Origin: a virus
DNA: 41,639 nt
Direction: 5' to 3' (one strand)
IMG/VR virus record: IMGVR_UViG_3300008117_000407
Coordinates: 1 to 41,639 of that record
The notes below the pieces were generated by a model. It searched no databases and was not told the DNA's origin. It was given only the letters and a program-made list of their open reading frames with translations. The translations under genes were made by a program, and so were the position numbers. Positions 7,186 through 15,535 of the stretch are shown piece by piece; within the stretch, counting starts at the first letter, position 1, and the number at the start of each line of letters is the position of its first letter.

Positions 7186-8247
7186 ATGAGATTCCACGTC
7201 ATAAGCCTGCCACATACACAAACAACTAAAGATTACGTCAACTGCGCTTATACCGAAAAGGTCAGACGCTTTTGTATGATGATGAAGGGGCTAGGCCATA
7301 CGGTCTATCTCTATGCTGGAGATCAGAATGAAGCACCTGTTGATGAACTCATCACCTGCATCACTAAAGAACAGCAAGAAGAAGCACTCGGTGATAAGCA
7401 CTACACCGAAGCTGCATTTGATAATGCGCTACCACACTGGCAGATCTTTAACCAGAACGCTATCTACGAACTAGGCAAGCGCCTACAGAAGAAAGACTTT
7501 ATCTGCCTGATCGGTGGCTATTCACAGAAGCCTATCGCAGATGCCTACCCAGAACATATGAGCGTCGAGTTTGGTGTCGGCTACGGTGGAATCTTTAGCA
7601 AGTATAAAGTATTTGAGTCTTATGCTTGGATGCACAGCATCTATGCAATGTATAAAGATCCAACAAAGGTAGATGGCAACTTCTACGATGCGGTAATTCC
7701 TGGTTACTTAGAGCCAGAGATGTTTCCGTTGCAGGAGAAGAAGGAAGATTACTACCTCTACGTAGGACGTATGGTAGATCGCAAAGGTTTAGTTGTAGCA
7801 CAGCACGTCTGTAAAGAACTAGGACTTAAGCTCATTATGGCAGGTCCTGGTAAGAACCCAAAGATTGAATACGGCGAATGGGTAGGACCTGTCGGTCCAG
7901 AAGAACGAGCAAAGTTAATGGGTGGTGCTATTGCCCTATTTGCTCCAACACTTTATATTGAACCTTTTGGCAATGTAGTAATTGAGGCGCAAGCCTGCGG
8001 TACTCCAACGATTACTACAGACTGGGGAGCCTTTACTGAGACTAACCCCAATGGTGTTACTGGATATCGTTGCAGAAATGCAATGGAGTTTGCAGTAGCA
8101 ACAGAGTGGGTCAAGGACTTAGACCCAGTAGCAATACATAAGAGAGCAGTAGCGTTGTATTCACTAGATGCTATTGCACCACAATACGAGCAATACTTTG
8201 CACGACTGCTAACTCTATGGGGAGATGGCTGGTATGAGAGGAAATAA
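7186..8247 (+). CDS. GT-B glycosyltransferase, GT4-like, 353 aa
   Basis: Transfers a sugar from an activated donor; the target is unknown. The C-terminal Rossmann half carries YLYVGRMVDRKG (about 190-201), MAGPG and EPFGNVVIEAQACGTP. The latter places the two glutamates of the EX7E motif at about 259 and 267, the usual donor-binding signature of GT4 enzymes. The N-terminal half is less typical. Embedded in the fibre operon and sharing a base with the next gene (TAATG), it probably modifies a virion protein or host surface sugars. Full-length for the family. Confidence 0.8.
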   Translation: MRFHVISLPHTQTTKDYVNCAYTEKVRRFCMMMKGLGHTVYLYAGDQNEAPVDELITCITKEQQEEALGDKHYTEAAFDNALPHWQIFNQNAIYELGKRLQKKDFICLIGGYSQKPIADAYPEHMSVEFGVGYGGIFSKYKVFESYAWMHSIYAMYKDPTKVDGNFYDAVIPGYLEPEMFPLQEKKEDYYLYVGRMVDRKGLVVAQHVCKELGLKLIMAGPGKNPKIEYGEWVGPVGPEERAKLMGGAIALFAPTLYIEPFGNVVIEAQACGTPTITTDWGAFTETNPNGVTGYRCRNAMEFAVATEWVKDLDPVAIHKRAVALYSLDAIAPQYEQYFARLLTLWGDGWYERK

Positions 8248-9143
8248 TGCCAACACTGAATGAAATGATTGATGAGGTTCGCTCATCTCTAGCAGGCTAC
8301 ACCCTGCGTCAAGATAGAATCTCCTACCTAACGGCAGCGATCAATACAACTGATCTTGCTATGAACATTGGCTCATCTGCCAACCTTGCTAAAGGTGTCA
8401 TCGAAGTTGATGACGAACTGATCTGGATTGATAACTTCAACCAGTCAACTAGCACACTTAACGCAGCTCCAGGCTTTGGTCGTGGCTATCAGGGAACATC
8501 TCCTGCTCCTCACGCACAGTATGCCCAAGTTACCCTTGCTCCAACCTTCCCTAGGTTGATGATTAAGAAGGCTATCAACGATGTAATCAATAGCCTCTAT
8601 CCTAAACTCTGGGCTGTCTCTTCAACTACCTTTACCTTTAATGCAAGCCAGACAACCTATCCGTTGCCTGATGATGCTGAATCAATCCTCTTTATGTCTT
8701 GGCAGACCACAGGTTCAAGCCAAGAATGGCTACCTATCAACCGCTGGCGTGCAGATCCAATGGCTAACGTTGCAACCTTTAATACACAAAACACTGTAAA
8801 TATCTATGAGAATATCCAACCTGGTAGAACAGTACAGGTCTGGTATACAACTGAACCAACTACTTTAGATAGCAACACAGATGACTACGCTGATGTGACC
8901 GGACTTCCTGCATCTTCTGCAGAGGTAGCAATCCTTGGTGCCTCTTACAAGTTGCTCTCATATCTTGATGCTGGTCGTATCAACTTGAGTTCAGCAGAGG
9001 CTGATCTAAACGATACCAAGATTTCAAGTAGTGCTGGTGTGGCTTCATCTCGCTATATCTATGCTCTATACAACCAGAGACTTAATGAAGAAGCACTTAA
9101 ACTGCAAGACAAGTACCCAATCCGAATCCACTATACCAAGTAA
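8247..9143 (+). CDS. Head-tail adaptor / neck protein candidate, 298 aa
   Basis: Begins MPTLNEMIDEVRSSLAGYTL, a helical start seen in phage adaptor proteins. A beta section follows with GVIEVDDELIWID and GFGRGYQGTSPAPHA, the latter typical of tail attachment modules. A helix LMIKKAINDVINSLYPKLW and a C-terminal helical part come next. Overall layout resembles podovirus tubular A-type or other head-tail adaptor proteins. Assigned by pattern and by location; moderately sure that it is a virion connector. Confidence 0.55.
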   Translation: MPTLNEMIDEVRSSLAGYTLRQDRISYLTAAINTTDLAMNIGSSANLAKGVIEVDDELIWIDNFNQSTSTLNAAPGFGRGYQGTSPAPHAQYAQVTLAPTFPRLMIKKAINDVINSLYPKLWAVSSTTFTFNASQTTYPLPDDAESILFMSWQTTGSSQEWLPINRWRADPMANVATFNTQNTVNIYENIQPGRTVQVWYTTEPTTLDSNTDDYADVTGLPASSAEVAILGASYKLLSYLDAGRINLSSAEADLNDTKISSSAGVASSRYIYALYNQRLNEEALKLQDKYPIRIHYTK

Positions 9144-9152
9144 GGCAGATAA

Positions 9153-10058
9153 ATGACTAGAGAATATTCAAGCATTAGCGTTGAGACAACGCTTAATAGT
9201 GGTATCAATACTACCGCTACTACTATGACAGTTCCATCAGTTGCTGCAGCTACTGCCCTACTAGGTGGCATAACCCTTGATCCTGGCAACGTAGATATCT
9301 TTACCGTTGCAATAGATCACGATACTGTTAATGAGGAAATTGTTTATGTCACTGGTGTATCTGGTGATACTTTCACAATCAGTCGAGGCCAAGCAGGAAC
9401 AGGAACTGCTGGAGTATCTGGTATTACTCACAATGCCGGTGCTTCAGTTAAGCACGTGCTTACCTCAGAAGACTTGATCTTATTCCGTAATAGCGCCTCA
9501 CCTGTATCATCCTTTGCATTTACTGGATCTACATCTGGAACTACTACAGTGCAGGCAACTGCAGTAGCTGGCACCACAACGCTTACGCTACCTGCTGCTA
9601 CCGATACCTTAGTAGGTAAGGCAACTACAGATATTCTTACTAACAAGACTTTAACTGGCTCAATAGTAGTATCACCAGAAGAGCGCACAACAGTATCTGC
9701 TACAGCAGCAACTGGCACAATTAACTTTGATGCCGTTACTCAGAGTGTTCTATATTACACAAGCAATGCTAGCGCTAACTGGACACTCAATCTACGTGGC
9801 AGTTCAGGTGCAACACTCAGTTCAATCCTAGCAGTGGGTGATGCTATAACTGTTACGCACCTAGTTACACAGGGTGCAACTGCTTATTACAACAGCGCAG
9901 TGCAAGTTGACGGTTCATCTGTTACTCCAAAGTGGCAAGGTGGAACAGCGCCAACTGCAGGCAACGCATCATCTGTTGATGCTTATGTCTACACTGTAAT
10001 CAAGACAGCAGCAACACCAACCTACACAGTCTTTGCTAGCCAAACGAAGTTTGCATAA
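9153..10058 (+). CDS. Tail fibre-like protein, 301 aa
   Basis: Thr/Ala/Val-rich beta protein. The N-terminal 100 residues repeat the attachment theme of the upstream adaptor (NEEIVYVTGVSGDTFTISRG). The middle contains TLTLPAATDTLVGKATTDIL and TNKTLTG, a linker sequence common in phage fibre proteins. The C-terminal part is a beta domain ending VFASQTKFA. It probably forms part of a short tail fibre, with the heads supplied by the next three genes; this is inference. Confidence 0.65.
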   Translation: MTREYSSISVETTLNSGINTTATTMTVPSVAAATALLGGITLDPGNVDIFTVAIDHDTVNEEIVYVTGVSGDTFTISRGQAGTGTAGVSGITHNAGASVKHVLTSEDLILFRNSASPVSSFAFTGSTSGTTTVQATAVAGTTTLTLPAATDTLVGKATTDILTNKTLTGSIVVSPEERTTVSATAATGTINFDAVTQSVLYYTSNASANWTLNLRGSSGATLSSILAVGDAITVTHLVTQGATAYYNSAVQVDGSSVTPKWQGGTAPTAGNASSVDAYVYTVIKTAATPTYTVFASQTKFA

Positions 10059-10061
10059 TCT

Positions 10062-10625
10062 ATGAGTCCGATACTAGGAGCAACAGGTGGGTTATCTGCT
10101 AGAGCTTATGGATTCACTTCTGTTATAGGTGCAACTAACTCTTATGAGTCTATCTCTACAGTAACAGTTGGCTCAGGCGGTTCAACTACTATTTCTTTCA
10201 GTTCAATCCCTGCAACCTATAAGCATTTGCAGATTAGGGCTATTGCAAAAGCAAGTGGAACTAACTTTAACCCTAAAATGCAATTCAACAGTGATACAGG
10301 TAGCAACTACTCTTGGCACTATATCTATGGTGATGGAAGCACTGTCGTAGCAGGAGCAGGTGCAACCCAAGCATTTATCTACAACAGTATTATTTCTACA
10401 AATGCAAGTATGTATAATGGATTTGTTATTGATATTTTGGACTACTCTAATACATCTAAATACAAAACCACCAGAGAACTTAGTGGACAAGATAGAAATG
10501 GTAGCGGAGAAATTGCTTTATGGTCTGGAAACTGGCGTTCAACATTGGCAATAACAAGTATTGAATTTTCTAATGGAACATTTGACCAATATTCATCTTT
10601 CGCACTCTATGGAATTAAAGGGTAA
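10062..10625 (+). CDS. Beta-sandwich fibre-head-like protein, paralogue A (187 aa)
   Basis: First of three tandem relatives. Shared pattern: Y-x-S/P/Q-I near residue 30, VTVGSGGSTTISFSSIPATY, KMQFNSDTGSNYSWHYIYG, a central NGFVIDILDYSN, and the end SSFALYGIKG. All beta, no membrane segment. Likely a receptor-contacting jelly-roll at the fibre tip, inferred from position and fold pattern. It has about 25 extra N-terminal residues compared with the other two. Confidence 0.65.
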   Translation: MSPILGATGGLSARAYGFTSVIGATNSYESISTVTVGSGGSTTISFSSIPATYKHLQIRAIAKASGTNFNPKMQFNSDTGSNYSWHYIYGDGSTVVAGAGATQAFIYNSIISTNASMYNGFVIDILDYSNTSKYKTTRELSGQDRNGSGEIALWSGNWRSTLAITSIEFSNGTFDQYSSFALYGIKG

Positions 10626-10627
10626 TA

Positions 10628-11134
10628 ATGCCAACACAGACATACACTCCTATTGCAACTAATACTCTGGCTAGCGCTACATCAACTTTAACATTTAGCA
10701 GCATTCCTGGAACCTATACCGATTTAGTAATTGTTGCTAATACAATTATTGCTAGTGGTTCTACATTTCCTGAATGCTCTTTAAGATTTAATAGTGATAC
10801 TGCAACAAATTATTCCAATACTTATTTTCTTGGTACTGGTTCAAGTGTTATTACGGGGCGCGGTAGCAATTATAATTATGCAGATTGTGGCTACCTTTCA
10901 GCAAATAGTGGAAATCCAAATACTCGTATTATTAACATAATGAATTATGCAAATACGACAACCAACAAAACAGTTATATCACGTGCTTCATCAGATAACG
11001 GAGCGCAAGTTACTGCCTATGCAAATTTATGGCGTAAGACACCAGAGGCTATTAACTCAATAACCATTTTTACCCAATCAGGTAATTATGCTATTGGCTC
11101 CACCTTCACTCTCTACGGAATAAAGGCGGCCTAG
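10628..11134 (+). CDS. Beta-sandwich fibre-head-like protein, paralogue B (168 aa)
   Basis: Shares STLTFSSIPGTYTDLVIVA, LRFNSDTATNYSNTYFLG, the central INIMNYANTTTNKT and the end STFTLYGIKAA with its neighbours, in the same order. Sequence between these anchors differs strongly, as expected of receptor-facing loops. Two bases separate it from the upstream gene. Confidence 0.65.
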   Translation: MPTQTYTPIATNTLASATSTLTFSSIPGTYTDLVIVANTIIASGSTFPECSLRFNSDTATNYSNTYFLGTGSSVITGRGSNYNYADCGYLSANSGNPNTRIINIMNYANTTTNKTVISRASSDNGAQVTAYANLWRKTPEAINSITIFTQSGNYAIGSTFTLYGIKAA

Positions 11135-11137
11135 CAA

Positions 11138-11653
11138 ATGCCTACTACATATACTCAAATTGGTACTGCCGTAACCGTGGGATCCGGTGGGGCTACTTCC
11201 ATCGATTTTACCTCAATACCCAGTACATACACAGATTTAATACTAAAGATATCTGCTCGCACTACCCGCACATCAACCGCTACAGATTGGGTCAAAATCG
11301 CTTTCAATGGCGTAACTACCAATTTAACTATGAAGTTACTCTATGGTGAAGGATCATCGACTGGCTCGTACTCAGATACCGCCATATATGGTGGCATCTC
11401 GTCTAACGCTGCGACCTCTAATACTTTTGGCAATTCTGAGATTTATATACCTAACTACGCTGGGAACAGTAATAAATCTATATCTTTTGACTCGGTGGGA
11501 GAAACCAATGCTAGTACTGGCAACTATTTAAGCTTAACGTCTGGGCTATGGTCTAGCAGTGCAGCCATTACCTCTATTAGTCTAACCCCATATACTGGGC
11601 CTAATTTTATGCAACACACAACCGCCTACCTCTATGGAGTATCAAATGCCTAA
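11138..11653 (+). CDS. Beta-sandwich fibre-head-like protein, paralogue C (171 aa)
   Basis: Same anchors as the two preceding proteins: VTVGSGGATSIDFTSIPSTYTD, a central EIYIPNYAGNSNKS, and TTAYLYGVSNA at the end. By eye the DNA uses more ATA, CTA, TCC and GGG codons than paralogues A and B, so this copy may have arrived separately rather than by local duplication. It overlaps the next gene, whose ribosome site lies in its last codons. Confidence 0.65.
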   Translation: MPTTYTQIGTAVTVGSGGATSIDFTSIPSTYTDLILKISARTTRTSTATDWVKIAFNGVTTNLTMKLLYGEGSSTGSYSDTAIYGGISSNAATSNTFGNSEIYIPNYAGNSNKSISFDSVGETNASTGNYLSLTSGLWSSSAAITSISLTPYTGPNFMQHTTAYLYGVSNA

Positions 11654-11879
11654 TCCAACACGAATCGAAGTAAACTGCACTACTGGTGAAGTTCTTGAAA
11701 TTGAACTTACTGATGCAGAAGTAGCAGAACTTGCAGTGCAAGCAGAAGAAGCAGCAGTACGTAAGGCAGAAGAAGATGCTGCACGTGAAGCACAAGCATC
11801 AGCAAAGGCTAGCGCCCAAGCAAAGTTAGTAGCACTTGGACTTTCAAGTGAAGAGATCGCAGCAATAACAAACAACTAA
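11646..11879 (+). CDS. XkdW-like / fibre-assembly-type small protein, 77 aa
   Basis: Start at 11646 chosen because GGAG sits 6 bases upstream; an in-frame ATG at 11634 lacks a site. The N-terminus is a short beta region (PTRIEVNCTTGEVLEIELT). A long Ala/Glu/Lys helix follows, ending AKLVALGLSSEEIAAITNN. The terminal A-LGL-x-x-EEI motif is common at the end of phage XkdW-like and tail-fibre assembly proteins. A chaperone or fibre accessory role is inferred. Confidence 0.6.
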   Translation: MPNPTRIEVNCTTGEVLEIELTDAEVAELAVQAEEAAVRKAEEDAAREAQASAKASAQAKLVALGLSSEEIAAITNN

Positions 11880-11888
11880 GGAGTAAAC

Positions 11889-13829
11889 GTGCCATACGGC
11901 TCTGACATCACCGAGGGAATACCCTATGTACTCTCCAACCCTGCTGGAACTACTAACTATACCCAAACTGGAACATTCTACGATGTAGCCTTTTCTGGAC
12001 TGCCGTTCTTTATTGCAGCTTCTGAGATGCAGCCTTACCGTCGAGTAACAGCGCAGTATCGTAAGCAACAGATTGACCAGACGCGAGAGCCTGGTGAGCA
12101 GACGCTCACCGGTTGGTGGGTTAGATCTCAATCCTCGTTCCACTTAGGAGCGGGGATTAAGTATTTTGAGCCTATTCAGGAAGAGTCGCTACGCTTTCAG
12201 TATACAGAATCTAAAGGTTTAGATGTCTGGACTAGAGGACAAGCAACTCTACTTAATACCACAGTCCAGGCTGAACCTGCAACAGCAACCAACCTATCCT
12301 TGTTTGGTGCTAGAGATACCACTAACAACGTAGATGCAGTTGTCTTTACTGAAGGACCTGATCTAAAGAAACTTACTATGAGTGGTGATACACCTACTGT
12401 TACCACCTACACCTTGGTAACTTCTCCACATACACTTGATTTCAAGTCACTAACTTCTGATGGTAGTCGGTACTTTGCAGCAGATAATGCCCGTATCCAT
12501 AGAGGTAATATCTTTGGCACCACATCTGATGGTCATATCTACGACCTCAACGGTCCAGTAACTACAGTAGTACTGCGCTATGCAAAGCAGCGTTTACTCG
12601 CTGCAGTTGATAGGGATCTATATGAACTAGATTCTAATAAGGCAACCACTTCAGGTGGTCACGCCTTACCTACTGAACTTTATCAACACCCAAACCCATC
12701 TTGGATATGGACAACCATATCTGAGGGACCTGCTGCTTTCTATGTTGGTGGCTATGCTGGATCTCAATCATCTCTATACAAGATTACACTAGATACTGCT
12801 AATGCTAATGCTCTAGGTTTCCCAACGCTAGAGACACCTACTGTTGTAGTTGATCTACCAGAGGGAGAGGTACTCAATGCCTTCGATGTATACCTTGGTA
12901 CCTTTGGAGTTCTTTGCACCAGTAAGGGTGTAAGAATTGCAGTGGTATCTGCCGATGGTGACGTAAGTTACGGACCATTGCTAATGAATACAGAGTGCAA
13001 GAGCGTAACCTTTAAGGATAGTTTTGCTTATGTAACAACCTTGCAAGATGGTGAATCAGGTCTAATCCGTATTGATTTATCACAGCCAGTAGTTCCTAAC
13101 AGCCTTATCTTTGCCTACGCTTGGGATGTTTATGCAAGCGGTGAGACTGCTAACCCAGTATCTGCAGACTTCCTTGGCTCTACCGACAGAGTTGTCTTTG
13201 GTGTACCAGGTGATGGAATATGGATTGAATCTGAAAGTACCCTTGTAGCAAGTGGATACCTACGTACCGGTTATATCCGTTACAACACACTTGAGACCAA
13301 GATCTATAAACTGCTACAAGCTCGTATCAATACGACTAATGGTGGTATCGCTATCAGTTCTATTGACTCAATAGATACCGAGTACAATATTGGTACCTTT
13401 GCACAAGGAACAGTAGTTCCTGAGATCAACGTAAACTACCCAACTACTGCACAAGAGTATCTAGGATTTAAGTTTACCTTTACTCGATCAGCAACCGACT
13501 CTACCAAGGGACCGCTATTTACTGGCTATCAGTTGAAGTCATTGCCAGCAGTTCCCCGTCAGCGCCTGATCCAGTACCCAGTATTCTGCTATGACCACGA
13601 GAGCGATAAGTTCAGCAACGAAGTGGGCTATGAAGGATCTGCCTATAATCGTTTGTCTCAACTAGAAGCCATTGAAAATGTTGGTGACACCATCCGTATT
13701 CAGGACTTTAGAACTAATGAAGAATACCTTGGCATCATCGAAGAGATGGACTTCATCAACAAAACCCCAGAGGATAAGAGATTCTCTGGTTTCGGCGGAA
13801 CACTCCTCATCACGATCAGGACGGTCTAA
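11889..13829 (+). CDS. Large tail protein, beta-propeller-like (646 aa)
   Basis: GTG start with AAGGAGTAAAC upstream. Opens MPYGSDITEGIPYVLSN. The early region DQTREPGEQTLTGWWVRSQSSFHLGAG resembles the start of podovirus-type and actinophage minor tail proteins. The middle 350 residues alternate beta segments with repeats of the type SRYFAAD, RLLAAVDRDLYELD and FYVGGYAGSQSSLYKI, suggesting propeller blades. The C-terminal region, ending FSGFGGTLLITIRTV, is beta-rich. Probably a main tail tube or nozzle component; exact homologue not established. Confidence 0.65.
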   Translation: MPYGSDITEGIPYVLSNPAGTTNYTQTGTFYDVAFSGLPFFIAASEMQPYRRVTAQYRKQQIDQTREPGEQTLTGWWVRSQSSFHLGAGIKYFEPIQEESLRFQYTESKGLDVWTRGQATLLNTTVQAEPATATNLSLFGARDTTNNVDAVVFTEGPDLKKLTMSGDTPTVTTYTLVTSPHTLDFKSLTSDGSRYFAADNARIHRGNIFGTTSDGHIYDLNGPVTTVVLRYAKQRLLAAVDRDLYELDSNKATTSGGHALPTELYQHPNPSWIWTTISEGPAAFYVGGYAGSQSSLYKITLDTANANALGFPTLETPTVVVDLPEGEVLNAFDVYLGTFGVLCTSKGVRIAVVSADGDVSYGPLLMNTECKSVTFKDSFAYVTTLQDGESGLIRIDLSQPVVPNSLIFAYAWDVYASGETANPVSADFLGSTDRVVFGVPGDGIWIESESTLVASGYLRTGYIRYNTLETKIYKLLQARINTTNGGIAISSIDSIDTEYNIGTFAQGTVVPEINVNYPTTAQEYLGFKFTFTRSATDSTKGPLFTGYQLKSLPAVPRQRLIQYPVFCYDHESDKFSNEVGYEGSAYNRLSQLEAIENVGDTIRIQDFRTNEEYLGIIEEMDFINKTPEDKRFSGFGGTLLITIRTV

Positions 13830-14023
13830 TGCAAGCACAAGACTATGCAACAGTAGCGGTAGCAGTAGTAACCATCATTGGTGGTTTCGTGGCTGCAGTT
13901 AACTGGTTAGTTAAACACTATCTCAATGAACTTAAACCCAATGGTGGTAGCTCGTTAAAGGATTCTGTTAAGAGACTAGAAGATCGTATTGATGATCTAT
14001 ACAAACTGATAGCGGAGAAGTAA
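13829..14023 (+). CDS. Holin candidate, one membrane span plus coiled coil (64 aa)
   Basis: Shares a base with the preceding stop (TAATG). Residues about 7-30 (ATVAVAVVTIIGGFVAAVNWLV) form one membrane helix. A flexible GGSS is followed by a charged coiled coil (KRLEDRIDDLYKLIAEK). This layout fits small phage holin or membrane accessory proteins of actinophages. It sits immediately before the peptidase gene, again with a one-base overlap (TAATG). Which of the two small membrane proteins is the true holin cannot be told. Confidence 0.6.
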   Translation: MQAQDYATVAVAVVTIIGGFVAAVNWLVKHYLNELKPNGGSSLKDSVKRLEDRIDDLYKLIAEK

Positions 14024-14478
14024 TGATTCCATTAGCAAAGAAGGCAACACCTGCTGCTATAGCAGTACTGCGTCAGGCTACGGCCCTATGGCCTAAGCGC
14101 AACAAGGCATCAGATGGATTGCTACCTAGCGCAGCACACGTACATCAGAACCCTAACTCAGATCACAACTCAGGCTTTGCAGTAGATCTAACTACTGATC
14201 CAGGACACGGCGTTGGCTGTGCTGTGATCTACCTAGAGTTGCAGAAAGATCCACGTGTGAAGTATCTGATATTCAAAGGCAAGATCTGGTCAGCAGAAAA
14301 GGGTGAACGCAAGTACACCGGTTCCAACCCACACAATAAGCACCTACATATTTCGATCAAGGAAGAGTGCGGTAACGACACTTCTCCTTGGTTCCCTTGG
14401 ATGCCCCATCCAAAGGTCATCAATAAAGTAAAGGCTAACATCCCTAAGCCTTTACCTAAGAAGAAGGAGAACAAATGA
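14023..14478 (+). CDS. M15-family peptidase endolysin, 151 aa
   Basis: Cuts peptidoglycan cross-bridge or stem peptides for lysis. Visible zinc-site pattern: SDHNSGFAVDLT (H48, D55) and NKHLHIS (H107-x-H109), the arrangement of M15 D-Ala-D-Ala carboxypeptidase / L-Ala-D-Glu peptidase enzymes. No signal peptide, so release needs a holin; membrane proteins flank it on both sides. The Lys/Pro-rich tail (KPLPKKKENK) could bind the wall or membrane. No separate wall-binding domain. Confidence 0.85.
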   Translation: MIPLAKKATPAAIAVLRQATALWPKRNKASDGLLPSAAHVHQNPNSDHNSGFAVDLTTDPGHGVGCAVIYLELQKDPRVKYLIFKGKIWSAEKGERKYTGSNPHNKHLHISIKEECGNDTSPWFPWMPHPKVINKVKANIPKPLPKKKENK

Positions 14479-14669
14479 AAATCAATCCGCAAATCAAATC
14501 AATGCTCGCAACATATCTTCGTGCAGGAGTAGCAGCAGTAATTGCGCTATACCTTGCAGGAGTTACTGATCCAAAGGCTTTAGCATCAGCAGGTATCGCT
14601 GCTATTGCAGGTCCATTGCTCAAGGCACTAGACCCAAAGGCAACAGAGTTTGGACGTGGCGCTAAGTAA
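14475..14669 (+). CDS. Second small membrane protein, holin candidate (64 aa)
   Basis: 4-bp overlap with the endolysin gene. Two hydrophobic segments (about 15-30 and 37-50: AGVAAVIALYLAGVT and SAGIAAIAGPLLKAL) separated by a short turn, with charged ends. This topology resembles two-span r1t-like holins. It is the last gene of the structural operon, just upstream of the strong terminator. Confidence 0.6.
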   Translation: MKINPQIKSMLATYLRAGVAAVIALYLAGVTDPKALASAGIAAIAGPLLKALDPKATEFGRGAK

Positions 14670-14693
14670 TTAGCCCATCAGCGCGAGGCAATG

Positions 14694-14735
14694 GCCCCCT
14701 GCTCAGGAGAAATCCTGGGTGGGGGGCTTTTTTTT
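14694..14735 (+). terminator. Strong intrinsic terminator of the structural/lysis operon
   Basis: GCCCCC at 14694-14699 pairs with GGGGGC at 14722-14727. An inner CAGGA/TCCTG stem closes a GAAA tetraloop (14709-14712). Eight T follow at 14728-14735. This is a textbook Rho-independent terminator on the + strand. Confidence 0.92.
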
Positions 14736-14753
14736 ATGCCTGAAAAATACAAA

Positions 14754-14781
14754 GCCCCTGTAGTTAGTCGGTTACAGGGGC
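14754..14781 (-). terminator. Intrinsic terminator of the minus-strand HNH unit
   Basis: Nine perfect base pairs (14754-14762 with 14773-14781). On the minus strand the stem is followed by TTTGTATTTTT, a T-rich tract. Together with the preceding feature it separates two convergent transcripts. Confidence 0.8.
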
Positions 14782-14812
14782 CTTGCTAGGAGCTTGTGGT
14801 TTATTCAAGCAG

Positions 14813-15163
14813 TTAAAAGATACCAGAGTCGCTGTCGTTATGCAAGTGTGTCTTTAAGCGGTGACAGTTAGCACAGAGCGTCTGTAGGTTAATCGGGTCG
14901 TTGTTCCACCGGTCCCCGTCAATGTGGTCAACATCAAGCTGGCTGATGTGGACTGGGATGAAACCACATTGCTCGCAGGTGTCCTTCTTGTGGACTGCAT
15001 ATGGGTATTGGTTCTTAATGATGTTACGTTTATAGACTGCCTTGCACCGATACCTGCTCTGAATGGGTCGGGTCTTATCTCTAAGTTTAATCTTGGTCTG
15101 TCCACAGACTGAGCATAGTGCAGTCCTGGATTCTTCATCAATGTTCGTTAGTTTGTGGTCCAT
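14813..15163 (-). CDS. HNH endonuclease, 116 aa
   Basis: Cuts double-stranded DNA. N-terminal Cys pair C-x-x-C (17, 20) and second zinc pair CEQC (63, 66). The HNH core is LDVDHIDGDRWNNDPINLQ (His at about 80), followed by LCANCHRLKTH. It could be a free-standing homing nuclease or a packaging-associated HNH nuclease. It lies far from the terminase and on the opposite strand, which favours a mobile or regulatory role. Its start lies inside the end of the upstream gene (26-base overlap). Confidence 0.85.
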   Translation of the reverse strand: MDHKLTNIDEESRTALCSVCGQTKIKLRDKTRPIQSRYRCKAVYKRNIIKNQYPYAVHKKDTCEQCGFIPVHISQLDVDHIDGDRWNNDPINLQTLCANCHRLKTHLHNDSDSGIF

Positions 15164-15410
15164 CAGGGTTATCCACAGGGCAGGGAATCGTTACCAGATT
15201 TCCGCAGTTGGCACAGGTTCCGTCGAGGTGCCACCAAGCAATGTCATAATCTTCAAAGGCTGCCATAATGTTGAATACGGTACAGCCACAGGTACAGGCG
15301 TGGACGGGGCCTAAGCCCCTCAGATCGGCTCCAAACGGCTTAGGAAGGCCATCGTAGAGCTTGCGCCTACCTTTGAATTTCTGCAGGGAGAGTAGACGGA
15401 GCAGTTGCAC
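15138..15410 (-). CDS. Conserved actinophage zinc-ribbon protein, 90 aa
   Basis: GTG start with AGGAGG seven bases upstream, which decides the start. The core HACTCGCTVFNIMAAFEDYD, then IAWWHLDGTCANCGN, is a pattern I recall from many actinophage hypothetical proteins. C-x-C-x-C and C-x-x-C can form a zinc ribbon. Basic N-terminus. First gene of the short minus-strand unit. Function unknown. Confidence 0.75.
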   Translation of the reverse strand: MQLLRLLSLQKFKGRRKLYDGLPKPFGADLRGLGPVHACTCGCTVFNIMAAFEDYDIAWWHLDGTCANCGNLVTIPCPVDNPDGPQTNEH

Positions 15411-15535
15411 TGTCGGGCCTCCTACCTACTCCTCGGCCCGATAAGGGCCGCTGTACTGTTATTCGCCTACGGCTCATATTGTAGTCTCTGATATCTAAAC
15501 CTCCGATATAGACACGCCGTGATATGATCTGCCTT
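15411..15535. promoter_or_regulatory. Divergent intergenic region with leaderless promoter for the + operon
   Basis: Between the minus-strand unit and the + replication operon. TGaTATGAT at 15520-15528 is an extended -10 element. Its start point, about 7-8 bases on, falls at the ATG at 15536, predicting a leaderless mRNA. No good -35 is visible. A 7-bp inverted repeat (TCGGGCC and GGCCCGA) around 15414-15441 and the octamer GCCCGATA also lie here, close to the minus-strand start. Confidence 0.55.

Noticed and set aside
14813-15163. HNH gene as part of an intron or intein
   Set aside because: It is a free-standing minus-strand gene with its own terminator; no interrupted host gene was seen around it.
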